43,598 nucleotides of DNA from Bradyrhizobium sp. (GCF_030646015.1 NZ_JAUSLT010000024.1:1-43598), one strand, 5' to 3'. Shown: positions 1-8,283, counted from the stretch's first letter. A program made the numbers and translations. Notes: generated from the sequence alone by a model not told the origin.

Positions 1-848
<848 letters not shown>

Positions 849-914
849 TTAATCAGGCTTTTAGGTGGTCAGGACCGCCGGTCGCCCGCGAATTTCCGGG
901 GTTGTCTAGAGCAT

Positions 915-932
915 TTTCCCCCTCAGGGGAAA
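915..932. other. Small perfect hairpin between the LysE-type gene and ilvC
   Basis: TTTCCCC and GGGGAAA form a perfect 7-bp stem around the loop CTCA. It lies 28 nt downstream of the stop of the LysE-type gene, read on the minus strand. No run of T follows on either strand, so it is not a standard intrinsic terminator. It may end or protect the upstream message. Confidence 0.4.
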
Positions 933-959
933 TCCGTTTCTGCATGGCCCGGTGCGGCA

Positions 960-1562
960 TCATGCGTCCATGAACACCGGATAGAGCGAGGCCAGCAGCA
1001 ATAGCGCCATGACGATGTTGAAGGCCCGCACCGCCCCCGGCGAGGTCAGGATCGGCCGCAGCGCACTGCCGAACAGCGCCCAGGCCGAACAGGACAATGT
1101 TCCCAGGAGCAGGCTGAGCAGGACCTGGAAGACGATATTCCAGGGAAAGCTGGCAATGCCGGCATAGGCGGTGATGGTGCCGATCACCATTACCCAGCCC
1201 TTGACGTTGATCCACTGGAACATGGCCGCGCCCCAAAACGTCATCGGCCGGCGCGCATTGTCCTGATCCGGCGCGGCCGGTCCGGACATCGCGATATGGA
1301 CGGCGAGATAGACCAGATAGGCGACCCCGGCATATTTGAGGATCGTCTGCAGCACCGGATAGGTGATGAAGATGGTCCCGAGCCCAAGGCCCACCGCCCC
1401 GATCATGAAGGCAAAGCCGATCGTGATGCCCGCGACATGCGGCAGGGTGCGGCGGAAGCCATAGGTCAGCCCCGACGACAGCAGCATGATGTTGTTCGGC
1501 CCCGGCGTGAAGAACATCACGGTGGCGAAGATGACGAAGGCGATCAGCAGCGACTGCGACAC
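960..1562 (-). CDS. LysE/RhtB-family amino-acid exporter
   Basis: A 200-residue integral membrane protein of the LysE translocator family, which exports amino acids and related metabolites across the inner membrane. The diagnostic FTPGPNNIMLLSSG motif lies at about residues 14-27, and about five or six hydrophobic segments follow. The chosen start is a GTG at 1562, giving (M)SQSLLIAF. This is one nucleotide after the stop codon of the upstream methyltransferase, which suggests translational coupling. A longer frame opens further upstream, but it overlaps the methyltransferase and has no family resemblance there. Its position between ilvH and ilvC makes a branched-chain amino acid or an intermediate a possible substrate; this is inference from context only. 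Confidence 0.88.
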   Translation of the reverse strand: MSQSLLIAFVIFATVMFFTPGPNNIMLLSSGLTYGFRRTLPHVAGITIGFAFMIGAVGLGLGTIFITYPVLQTILKYAGVAYLVYLAVHIAMSGPAAPDQDNARRPMTFWGAAMFQWINVKGWVMVIGTITAYAGIASFPWNIVFQVLLSLLLGTLSCSAWALFGSALRPILTSPGAVRAFNIVMALLLLASLYPVFMDA

Positions 1563-1563
1563 G

Positions 1564-2259
1564 CTAGCCCTGCTCGCCGGGTTTCGGCTTGCGCAGCAGG
1601 TAGGTGCCGTGCAGCGGCGCGTGGTAATCGGCCGAGACCAGCGTGAAGCCGACATCGGTCAGCATGCGCTCGATCACCCAGCCGAAGGTGGAGTATTCGT
1701 CGCGCATGTGGGTGACGACGCTGTCGCGATCGAAGTCGTGGTTCTTGATGCTGAAATCGGCCCATGCCTCGACGTCGCGGTCGACGCCGTCGGGCATGCT
1801 GACGAAGACGATGTCGCGCAGATAGAAATTCGCGCCCGGTTTCAGCGCGGCATAGATTCGCGCCAGCGCCACCGCTTTCCAGAAATCGGGCAGATGATGC
1901 AGCGCGAATTCGCTGACGATCAGGTCATACGAATTGGGCTTATAGGCAAAACTCAGCAGGCCCGCGGGCTGGGTCCGGAGCGCGACCTTGCGGTCGCTGG
2001 CCTGGATTTTCGCCAGCGCCAGCATCGCCGGAGAAATGTCGATGGCGTCGACATCGGCGCCCATCAGCGCCGCCTCGACCGCCAGCACGCCGTTGCCGCA
2101 ACCGATATCGGCTACCTTCCAGCCGCGCTGCACGCCGAGCATGGACAGCGCCGCGTGGGTGCGAACGTCGCTGTTGTCATGGCGGTCGTAGATCGAGGCG
2201 ACCGCGGAATCCAGTCCGAGGCGACGCCGTTGCGTGTAGTACCAGTCGCGCGCCAGCAT
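1564..2259 (-). CDS. Class I SAM-dependent methyltransferase
   Basis: A 231-residue cytoplasmic methyltransferase with a Rossmann-like fold. Motif I is VADIGCGNGVLAVEAA at about residues 49-64, followed by the acidic post-I segment VDAIDIS and the motif LIVSEFALHHLPD. This is the arrangement of ubiE/methyltransferase-11-type enzymes. The substrate cannot be told from sequence. The gene starts 4 nt after the ilvH stop and is followed after 1 nt by the LysE-type gene, so ilvH, this gene and the exporter are probably cotranscribed. No role in branched-chain amino-acid synthesis is known to me for such an enzyme, so the linkage may be only positional. Confidence 0.85.
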   Translation of the reverse strand: MLARDWYYTQRRRLGLDSAVASIYDRHDNSDVRTHAALSMLGVQRGWKVADIGCGNGVLAVEAALMGADVDAIDISPAMLALAKIQASDRKVALRTQPAGLLSFAYKPNSYDLIVSEFALHHLPDFWKAVALARIYAALKPGANFYLRDIVFVSMPDGVDRDVEAWADFSIKNHDFDRDSVVTHMRDEYSTFGWVIERMLTDVGFTLVSADYHAPLHGTYLLRKPKPGEQG

Positions 2260-2263
2260 GGAA

Positions 2264-2806
2264 TCACATCCCCTCGGGCCCGCGGACGATGGCGGCGACG
2301 CCGGTGCGCGAAACCTCGACGAGGCCGAGCGGGCGCATCAGGTCGATGAACTGGTTGATCTTGGCGGAGTTGCCGGTGATCTCGAACACGAAACTCTCGG
2401 TAGTGGCGTCGATGACGCGGGCGCGAAACGCTTCGGCGAGGCGCAGCGCCTCGACCCGGTGCTCGCCGGTGCCGCGCAGCTTCACCATCGCCAGCTCGCG
2501 CTCGATCGAGCGTCCCGTCAGCGTCATGTCGACGACGCGGTAGACCGGAATCATGCGGTCGAGCTGATGCTTGATCTGCTCGATCACCATCGGCGTGCCC
2601 GTGGTGACGATGGTGATGCGGGAGACGTGTTTCTGGTTCTCGGTCTCGGAGACCGTGAGGCTTTCGATGTTGTAGCCGCGGCCGGAGAACAGCCCGATGA
2701 CGCGGGCCAGCACGCCCGGCTCGTTCTGCACGAGTACCGAGAGCGTGTGCGTCTCGATCGGATCGTGGCGATCTTCCATGAAATAGGCGGATGCGGGCTG
2801 GTTCAT
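2264..2806 (-). CDS. ilvH: Acetolactate synthase small (regulatory) subunit
   Basis: A 180-residue regulatory subunit of acetohydroxyacid synthase. It binds the catalytic subunit, raises its activity and confers valine feedback inhibition. An N-terminal ACT domain (about residues 15-90) shows THTLSVLVQNEPGVLARV and FSGRGYNIESL, and the small-subunit C-terminal domain follows. The start at 2806 gives MNQPASAYFMED and has GGGGAC upstream. An open frame runs further up, but it would overlap the dehydratase gene in another frame. ilvH is separated from its partner ilvI by a dehydratase gene and a palindromic element, whereas the two subunits are usually adjacent. Some annotators use the symbol ilvN. 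Confidence 0.96.
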   Translation of the reverse strand: MNQPASAYFMEDRHDPIETHTLSVLVQNEPGVLARVIGLFSGRGYNIESLTVSETENQKHVSRITIVTTGTPMVIEQIKHQLDRMIPVYRVVDMTLTGRSIERELAMVKLRGTGEHRVEALRLAEAFRARVIDATTESFVFEITGNSAKINQFIDLMRPLGLVEVSRTGVAAIVRGPEGM

Positions 2807-2828
2807 CGTTTCGTCCCCAAATTTGCGT

Positions 2829-3815
2829 TCACGCCGGCACCCTGCCGCCGGCGACGGCGGCTTGCGGAATGACCCAGCGGTTGAATAAGTCAAAATCGAT
2901 ATTGCCGCCGCTCAGGATCAAGCCGACCCGCTTGCCGCGGAGTCTTGGCTTGTCCTGCAAGGCGGCGGCGAGCGCCGCGGCGCCGGCGCCTTCGGCGAGA
3001 TTGTGGGTATCGGTCCAGTAGGCGCGGATCGCGGCGGCGACCTCGTCGTCGCTGACCTGCACGATGCGCGAGCAGCCCTTGCAGATGATAGCGAGTGCAT
3101 CCGGATCGGGCACGCGCGTCGCCATGCCATCCGCCAGCGTATTGCTGCTCTCGGTGGTCACGACCGTGCCGGCCGCAAAGGACAGCGCGTAGGACGGCGC
3201 TTCGGTCGATTGCACGCCGACGATCTCGGTTGTGAGCCCGAGCAGGTCGCGCGCCAGGATGCAGCCGCAGACGCCCGAGCCCTGCCCGATCGGCACATAA
3301 AGCACATCGATATCCCTGGCCTTCCGGAACAGTTCGAGCGCGTAGGTCGCGACGCCCAGCACCAGATTGCGGTGAAACGCCGGCACGATATGAAATCCCG
3401 TGGCGGAGGCGCGGCGAATCGCTTCCTCGCGCGCGGCCTGGAAATCCTCGCCATGCTCGACGAGGTCGGCGCCGAGCGCCCGCATCGAGTTATTTTTCTC
3501 GACGGAGTTGCCCTGGGGAACGTAGATCGTCACCGGCATGCGGTAACGGCCCGCGGCATAGGCCAGGCTCTGGCCGTGATTGCCGCGCGTGGCCGAGATG
3601 ATGCCGATGGTGTCGGGCGCCTCGCGCTTCAGCAGATCGAGATAGACCAGTCCGCCGCGCACCTTGAAGGCGCCGATCGGCGTATGGTTCTCGTGCTTGA
3701 CGATGGCGGTCGCGCCGAGCCGCTCCGACAACAGCGGCCACGCGTAGGCCGGCGTCGGCGGCATCGCCGCGCCGACCACGCCGTGCGCGTGTTCCAGTTG
3801 CTGCAGATCAAACAT
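2829..3815 (-). CDS. PLP-dependent threonine/serine dehydratase-like enzyme (fold type II)
   Basis: A 328-residue cytoplasmic enzyme of the threonine ammonia-lyase/tryptophan-synthase-beta superfamily. The Schiff-base lysine is K51 in PIGAFKVRGG. The segment SATRGNHGQS replaces the usual SAGNHAQ substrate loop. The phosphate-binding loop reads GQGSG where most family members have a run of four glycines. SGGNID lies at about residues 302-307. The regulatory ACT domain of biosynthetic IlvA is absent. Threonine deamination to 2-oxobutyrate would supply the isoleucine branch next to ilvI and ilvH, which fits the location. The altered loops mean that serine, hydroxyaspartate or another beta-hydroxy amino acid could be the true substrate. 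The gene lies 22 nt upstream of ilvH. Confidence 0.85.
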   Translation of the reverse strand: MFDLQQLEHAHGVVGAAMPPTPAYAWPLLSERLGATAIVKHENHTPIGAFKVRGGLVYLDLLKREAPDTIGIISATRGNHGQSLAYAAGRYRMPVTIYVPQGNSVEKNNSMRALGADLVEHGEDFQAAREEAIRRASATGFHIVPAFHRNLVLGVATYALELFRKARDIDVLYVPIGQGSGVCGCILARDLLGLTTEIVGVQSTEAPSYALSFAAGTVVTTESSNTLADGMATRVPDPDALAIICKGCSRIVQVSDDEVAAAIRAYWTDTHNLAEGAGAAALAAALQDKPRLRGKRVGLILSGGNIDFDLFNRWVIPQAAVAGGRVPA

Positions 3816-3841
3816 CGGCTTGTCTCAACAACGACGGTGAG

Positions 3842-3975
3842 CCCCCTCGCCCCGCTTGCGGGGAGAGGGTTGGGGTGAGGGGCTTTCTCAACGAGCGCGA
3901 CTCGCGGAGACTCCCCCTCACCCGAAATTCGCTACCGCGAATTTCGACCTCTCCCCGCAAGCGGGGAGAGGTCGA
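3842..3975. repeat. Palindromic intergenic element (CCTCTCCCCGC family), about 134 bp
   Basis: Two palindromic modules in opposite arms form a large, imperfect inverted repeat. The right module is perfect: CCTCTCCCCGC (3948-3958), AA, GCGGGGAGAGG (3961-3971). The left module (3844-3869) is the same core with one change. Between them lie TTGGGGTGAGGGG and the matching CCCCCTCACCC, and a smaller inverted pair, CGAAATTCG and CGAATTTCG. The element sits between ilvI and the dehydratase gene within one apparent transcription unit. The same module occurs inside the uvrD reading frame at 43501. Dispersed elements of this kind are common in Bradyrhizobium-like genomes. Confidence 0.85.
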
Positions 3976-4002
3976 GAAGGGATGCCGCGCTTGGTTCATC
4001 GT

Positions 4003-5778
4003 TTACACCAGCGCCTTGCCGCCGGCGAAGGCAGCGGCGGTGGCTTCGTCGTTGGCTTCCGCCGGCAGCAGCATTTCGTTATGCGCCTTGCCGGACGGGA
4101 TCATCGGGAAGCAGTTTTCCAGCGCCGCCACCCGGCAGTCGAACAGCACCGGGCGCCTGACGTCGATCATCTCCTGGATGGCGCCGTCGAGGTCGCCGGG
4201 TTTTGTCGCGCGGATGCCGACGCAGCCGAAAGCGTCCGCCAGCTTGACGAAATCCGGCAGCGCTTCGGAATAGGTGTGCGACAGCCGGTTGCCGTGCAGC
4301 AGCTGCTGCCACTGCCGCACCATGCCCATATACTGGTTGTTCAGGATGAAGATCTTGATCGGCAGTTCATACTGAATGGCCGTCGACATCTCCTGCATCG
4401 TCATCTGCACCGAGGCGTCGCCGGCGATGTCGATCACGAGGCTGTCGCGATGCGCGACCTGGACGCCGACCGCCGCCGGCAGGCCGTAACCCATGGTGCC
4501 CAATCCGCCCGAGGTCATCCAGCGGTGCGGCTCCTCGAAGCCGAAGAACTGCGCCGCCCACATCTGGTGCTGGCCGACTTCTGTCGTGATGTAGGTGTCG
4601 CGCCCGCGCGTCAGTTCGAACAGCCGCTCGATGGCGTATTGCGGCAGGATGATATCGCTGTTCTTCTTGTATGACAGCGAATTGCGCGCCCGCCATTTCG
4701 CGACTTCCTGCCACCACGGCTTGATGTCCGGCCGCTTCGCCTCCGCCTTGAATACCTGCAACAGGTCGCCCAGCACGTTGGCGCAATCGCCGATGATCGG
4801 AACGTCGACGCGGATGTTCTTGTTGATCGAGGACGGATCGATATCGATGTGGATCTTCTTGGAGTTCGGCGAGAACGCATCGGTGCGGCCGGTGATGCGG
4901 TCGTCGAAGCGCGCGCCGACACACAGCATGACGTCGCAGTCATGCATCGCCATGTTGGCTTCGTAGGTGCCGTGCATGCCGAGCATGCCGAGCCAGTTCT
5001 TGCCCGAGGCCGGATAGGCGCCGAGGCCCATCAGGGTCGAGGTGATCGGGAAGCCGGTCACTTCGACCAGTTCGCGCAGCAACCTGGAGGCCTCTGGGCC
5101 GGAATTGACGACGCCGCCGCCGCTGTAGATCACCGGGCGCCTGGCCGAGGCCAGCAGCGCCACCGCCTTGCGGATCTGCCCGGCGTCGCCCTTCAGGCGC
5201 GGCGTGTAGGACAGATGAACGTCGGACTTGCGCGGCGGGTGATAGGTACCGGTGGCGAACTGCACGTCCTTCGGCACGTCGACCACGACCGGGCCGGGCC
5301 GGCCGGAGCTCGCGACGTAGAACGCTTCGTGCAGCACCTTGGCCAGATCGTTGACGTCGCGCACCAGCCAGTTGTGCTTGGTGCAGGGCCGGGTGATGCC
5401 GACGGTGTCGCATTCCTGGAACGCGTCATTGCCGATCAAATGGGTCGGCACCTGACCCGTGATGCAGACCAGCGGGATCGAATCCATCAGCGCATCGGCC
5501 AGCGGCGTCACCATGTTGGTGGCGCCCGGCCCCGAGGTCACCAGCACCACGCCCGGCTTGCCGGTGGAGCGCGCATAGCCCTCGGCGGCGTGGCCGGCGC
5601 CCTGCTCGTGCCGCACCAGGATGTGCTCGACGTCGCTCTGCTGGAACAGCTCGTCATAGATCGGCAGCACCGCGCCGCCGGGATAGCCGAAGATGTGCTT
5701 CACGCCATGATCGATCAGCGCGCGGACGATCATCGCTGCGCCGGTCATCTGGTTCGGATCGTGGCTGGTATCGCTCAT
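4003..5778 (-). CDS. ilvI: Acetolactate synthase large (catalytic) subunit
   Basis: The 591-residue thiamine-diphosphate enzyme that condenses two pyruvates, or pyruvate and 2-oxobutyrate, as the first common step of valine, leucine and isoleucine synthesis. The catalytic glutamate is E58 in VRHEQGAGHAAEGYAR. Three domains are in order: the pyrimidine-binding domain (about 14-180), the central FAD-binding domain with VCVGARFDDRITGR, and the PP domain with the GDASVQM...NNQYMGMVRQWQ cofactor segment. The start ATG at 5778 has GGAG in a good position. Transcription must pass the attenuator at 5850-5925 first, so expression is predicted to respond to charged tRNA-Ile, -Leu and -Val. The symbol ilvB is also used for this family. 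Confidence 0.97.
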   Translation of the reverse strand: MSDTSHDPNQMTGAAMIVRALIDHGVKHIFGYPGGAVLPIYDELFQQSDVEHILVRHEQGAGHAAEGYARSTGKPGVVLVTSGPGATNMVTPLADALMDSIPLVCITGQVPTHLIGNDAFQECDTVGITRPCTKHNWLVRDVNDLAKVLHEAFYVASSGRPGPVVVDVPKDVQFATGTYHPPRKSDVHLSYTPRLKGDAGQIRKAVALLASARRPVIYSGGGVVNSGPEASRLLRELVEVTGFPITSTLMGLGAYPASGKNWLGMLGMHGTYEANMAMHDCDVMLCVGARFDDRITGRTDAFSPNSKKIHIDIDPSSINKNIRVDVPIIGDCANVLGDLLQVFKAEAKRPDIKPWWQEVAKWRARNSLSYKKNSDIILPQYAIERLFELTRGRDTYITTEVGQHQMWAAQFFGFEEPHRWMTSGGLGTMGYGLPAAVGVQVAHRDSLVIDIAGDASVQMTMQEMSTAIQYELPIKIFILNNQYMGMVRQWQQLLHGNRLSHTYSEALPDFVKLADAFGCVGIRATKPGDLDGAIQEMIDVRRPVLFDCRVAALENCFPMIPSGKAHNEMLLPAEANDEATAAAFAGGKALV

Positions 5779-5849
5779 GGCTTGCTCCGGATGCGCTGTG
5801 GTCAGCGGCTTTCTTCAGTTGGGTATTTTTCTTCAGTTGGGGTCTTGGG

Positions 5850-5876
5850 AAAATAAAAAGGGGCCCAAGAGGCCCC
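5850..5876 (-). terminator. Intrinsic terminator of the ilvI attenuator
   Basis: On the minus strand GGGGCC (5876-5871), loop TCTTG and GGCCCC (5865-5860) form a perfect six-G:C stem followed directly by TTTTTATTTT (5859-5850). It lies upstream of ilvI, between the leader peptide stop and the ilvI start, so it would end transcription before the structural gene. This is the terminator arm of an amino-acid attenuator. Confidence 0.88.
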
Positions 5877-5925
5877 ATGCACACCGCCCGAATATGGATG
5901 GCCTCAGCCACCCCCGGCGGTGCGC
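5869..5925 (-). promoter_or_regulatory. Attenuator: protector and antiterminator hairpins of the ilvI leader
   Basis: Arm a (GCGCACCGCC, 5925-5916) pairs with arm b (GGCGGTGTGC, 5888-5879) over 10 bp with one G-U pair. Arm c (GAGGCC, 5905-5900, plus CCAT, 5897-5894) pairs with arm d (5878-5869) over 10 bp with a two-base bulge. Arm c lies inside the a:b loop, so a:b and c:d exclude each other. Arm d overlaps the 5' side of the terminator, so c:d prevents termination. A ribosome stalled at the Ile, Leu or Val codons would cover arm a and permit c:d, giving read-through. A ribosome reaching the stop codon would cover arm c and permit termination. Confidence 0.85.
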
Positions 5926-5969
5926 CTGGGTACGACGACGATAAGAAGTTTGGTAATAATATTACGCAT
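5904..5969 (-). CDS. ilvI operon leader peptide (21 residues)
   Basis: A short reading frame from ATG at 5969 to TGA at 5906-5904 encodes a 21-residue peptide. Residues 4-13 read IITKLLIVVV: three Ile, two Leu and three Val in ten positions. Several control codons (ATT, CTT, GTA) are uncommon in such a GC-rich genome, as expected for codons that sense tRNA charging. The three Val codons end just before arm a of the attenuator, and the stop codon touches arm c. This is the layout of ribosome-mediated attenuation known from trp, his and ilv operons. The peptide itself is not expected to have a function beyond translation. No strong ribosome site is visible; GGGAAG lies about 15 nt upstream. Confidence 0.88.
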   Translation of the reverse strand: MRNIITKLLIVVVPRRTAGGG

Positions 5970-6001
5970 TGGACGGCTCAGACTTCCCAAAGGTTGCGCG
6001 G

Positions 6002-6029
6002 AACATACTGCCCAAGCCTGAAAAGTCAA
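6002..6029 (-). promoter_or_regulatory. Predicted sigma-70-type promoter of the ilvI transcription unit
   Basis: On the minus strand TTGACT (6029-6024) and TATGTT (6007-6002) are separated by 16 nt. Transcription would begin near 5995, about 26 nt before the leader peptide start. The position agrees with the attenuator lying within a short leader RNA. Confidence 0.6.
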
Positions 6030-6131
6030 GCCACGGGGGCAATCGGCGCAGAAATACAGCTTAGCGGGGTTTTTTGCCCCGGGCGAGCGCAATTTGCTGG
6101 TTCCAGCCATGCGCGGGCGCGCTCTACAGGT

Positions 6132-6274
6132 CCCGTAGCCCGGATGAAGTCAGCGGATCGCGCGAACGCGCGTTCCGATGGCGTAATCCGGGGCGGGCGT
6201 CGCGTGTTGCTCCCCGGATTACGCCCTCGGGGCCTCGCTTCGCGCCGACCCGCTGGCTCCACCCGGGCTACGGG
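6132..6274. repeat. Composite palindromic repeat between miaA and the ilvI promoter
   Basis: The outer arms CCCGTAGCCCGG (6132-6143) and CCGGGCTACGGG (6263-6274) are perfect inverted copies. A second perfect inverted pair lies inside: GGCGTAATCCGGGG (6180-6193) and CCCCGGATTACGCC (6212-6225). The element ends 4 nt from the miaA stop codon, so its RNA form could end or protect the miaA message. It is a non-coding, mobile-looking dispersed repeat; no encoded protein is visible. Confidence 0.85.
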
Positions 6275-6277
6275 ACT

Positions 6278-7189
6278 TCAAAACCGCTCCCGCGCCGCCT
6301 CCGGCCTCACCCACTCGAATTCCGGTAGCTGATGCCGGAACCAGGTGAACTGCCGCTTGGCGTAATGCCGGGTATCGGCGCGGCCGATCACGGCCGCCTC
6401 GTCCAGGCTGATCTCGCCCTGGAGATGCCGGATCAGGGCCGGCACGCCATGCGCCTTCATCGCAGGCAGCTGGGAATCGAGTTTTCGCGATGCCAGCGCC
6501 GCAACCTCGTCAAGCGCGCCGGCCGCAAGCATCGCATCGAAACGCGCGTCGATCCGCGCATAAAGCTGGTCGCGGTCGGGCGCGAGAAACAGCGCGCGGA
6601 ATTGCGTCTCCGGCAATAGCGGCGGCAGACCGTCGCGATGCCATTCGGTCAGGGAACGCGAGGTCGCCTCCACCACCTCGAGCGCGCGGGCAATGCGGCT
6701 GCGATCACGCGGCTTCAGGCGCTCGGCGGAGGCCGGATCGCGCCGCGCCAGCTCGGCATGCAATGCCTCGACGCCGTCGCGTTCCAGCCGCGCGCGCACG
6801 CTTTCGCGGATCTCCGTGGGGATCGGCGGCACCGCCGACAGCCCACGCGTCAGCGCCTTGAAATACAGGCCGGAGCCGCCGGCAAAAATCGCCAGGCGAT
6901 TTTGCGCGCGGAGTTCCGCCAGCACGTTTGCCGCATCGGCCACCCAGCTTCCGGCCGAGAAATTCACCGCGGCATCGACATGGCCATAGAGCCGGTGCGG
7001 CACCCGCGCCTCCTCCTCCAGTGTCGGCCGCGCCGTCAGCACGCGCAGGTCGCGATAGACCTGCATCGAATCGGCATTGATGACGACGCCGCCGGTGCTT
7101 TGCGCCAGCTCGAGCGCGAGCGCCGACTTGCCGCTGGCGGTCGGCCCTGCGATAAGCACCGCCTTGTCATTCTCCACGTGTGAAGCCAC
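6278..7189 (-). CDS. miaA: tRNA dimethylallyltransferase
   Basis: A 303-residue enzyme that transfers a dimethylallyl group to A37 of tRNAs reading UNN codons. The P-loop GPTASGKS is at residues 15-22. It is followed by [12 protein letters not shown] and LTARPT, the substrate-binding loops of the family, and later by [11 protein letters not shown] and the tRNA-contact end QFTWFRHQ. The start given is the GTG at 7189; a second GTG at 7177 is possible and would drop four residues. The divergent serB start is only 4 nt away, so the miaA promoter must lie inside serB. Confidence 0.96.
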   Translation of the reverse strand: MASHVENDKAVLIAGPTASGKSALALELAQSTGGVVINADSMQVYRDLRVLTARPTLEEEARVPHRLYGHVDAAVNFSAGSWVADAANVLAELRAQNRLAIFAGGSGLYFKALTRGLSAVPPIPTEIRESVRARLERDGVEALHAELARRDPASAERLKPRDRSRIARALEVVEATSRSLTEWHRDGLPPLLPETQFRALFLAPDRDQLYARIDARFDAMLAAGALDEVAALASRKLDSQLPAMKAHGVPALIRHLQGEISLDEAAVIGRADTRHYAKRQFTWFRHQLPEFEWVRPEAARERF

Positions 7190-7193
7190 TCAG

Positions 7194-8087
7194 ATGTCTC
7201 TCGTCGCCACGCTCATTTGCAACCCCGCCGCCCCCGCGCTCGATAGCACGGTGGTGAACGGCGCGCGCGCCGTTCTTGGCCAGCCCGAACAGGCGCAGTG
7301 GCTGTTCGACGAAGTGGCGGTCGACATCCCCTTCGAAGGCAGCCACGACGATATCGGCGCCGCCGTCACCCGCCTGCGCGAGGCGCGCGGCGACTTGCCT
7401 GTCGACATTGTGGTGCAGCCTCGGGCGTTCAGGCGCAAGAAGCTTTTTCTGGCCGACATGGATTCCACCATGATCGGGCAGGAATGCATCGACGAACTGG
7501 CCGATTTCGCCGGCCTCAAGGCGCATGTCGCCGGGATCACCGAGCGCGCGATGCGCGGCGAAATCGAGTTCGAGCCGGCGCTGCGCGAGCGCGTCGCGCT
7601 CCTGAAGGGATTGCCCGTCGGCGTGGTCGACGAGGTGCTGAAGACGCGCATCACGGCGACGCCGGGCGGCCGTGAACTGGTGATGACCATGCGCGCTAAC
7701 GGCGCCTGGACCTGCCTGATCTCGGGCGGCTTTACCTTGTTCACCGGCGCGGTTTCCGAGCGGATCGGATTTCAGGAAAACCGCGCCAACGAACTCAAGG
7801 TCGAGGACGGCAAACTGACCGGCGAAGTCCGCGCGCCGATCCTGGGCCGCGCCGCGAAGCTGGCGACCCTGATCGAGCTGCGCGAATCCTTCGATCTCGA
7901 CGAGATCGACACCATGGTGACCGGTGACGGCGCCAACGATCTCGGCATGATCCAGGCTGCCGGCCTCGGCGTCGCCTACCATGCCAAGCCCGCGGTCGCA
8001 GCGGCTGCCGCGGCCAGGATCGACCACGGCGACCTCACGGCGCTGCTCTATGCGCAGGGCTATCGCCGGGACGAGTTTGTGGGATAG
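7194..8087 (+). CDS. serB: Phosphoserine phosphatase
   Basis: Catalyses the last step of serine synthesis, the dephosphorylation of phosphoserine. It has 297 residues and a HAD-superfamily core. Motif I is DMDST with the nucleophile D88 and the acid D90; motif II is the serine in LISGGFT; motif III is VTGDGANDLGM with the Mg2+-binding aspartates. The first ~80 residues form an N-terminal extension resembling the ACT-like region of proteobacterial SerB. The frame remains open upstream to 7077, but that part overlaps miaA and is not SerB-like, so MSLVATLICN at 7194 is preferred. The stop is followed by a palindromic repeat. Confidence 0.96.
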   Translation: MSLVATLICNPAAPALDSTVVNGARAVLGQPEQAQWLFDEVAVDIPFEGSHDDIGAAVTRLREARGDLPVDIVVQPRAFRRKKLFLADMDSTMIGQECIDELADFAGLKAHVAGITERAMRGEIEFEPALRERVALLKGLPVGVVDEVLKTRITATPGGRELVMTMRANGAWTCLISGGFTLFTGAVSERIGFQENRANELKVEDGKLTGEVRAPILGRAAKLATLIELRESFDLDEIDTMVTGDGANDLGMIQAAGLGVAYHAKPAVAAAAAARIDHGDLTALLYAQGYRRDEFVG

Positions 8088-8096
8088 TTTTTCAAC

Positions 8097-8234
8097 GTCG
8101 TCCCCGCCTAGTGCGCAATTGCGCACGGGGCGCGGGGACCCATACGCCGTGGCCTTGCGTTGTTGCTCGGCGGCCGACGGATTCTGCTTCAACTAACGAC
8201 GGTGGTTATGGGTCCCTGCTTTCGCAGGGACGAC
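8097..8234. repeat. Palindromic repeat with GTGCGCAATTGCGCAC core (copy 1)
   Basis: The outer arms GTCGTCCC (8097-8104) and GGGACGAC (8227-8234) are inverted copies. A perfect 16-bp palindrome, GTGCGCAATTGCGCAC, lies at 8111-8126. GGGACCCATA (about 8134-8143) is matched by TATGGGTCCC upstream of the right arm, so the whole element can fold on itself. It fills the gap between the convergent ends of serB and degP and may act as a bidirectional terminator. The same core is present at 10000-10017 and, degenerate, at 37611-37628. Confidence 0.8.
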
Positions 8235-8283
8235 AGGATCATTCCGAGCAGCCAGCGCGACCCGTACGACTGAGCAACGTACC

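Noticed and set aside
3808..3999. Minus-strand 63-codon frame with SPRLRGEV and LTPTLSPQAGRG
   Set aside because: Translation of the palindromic repeat, a common false gene call in these genomes.
6066..6080. GGGG-TTTTTTG-CCCC hairpin as an intrinsic terminator
   Set aside because: The T run is in the loop, not after the stem, on either strand; it lies upstream of the ilvI promoter and serves no gene as a terminator.
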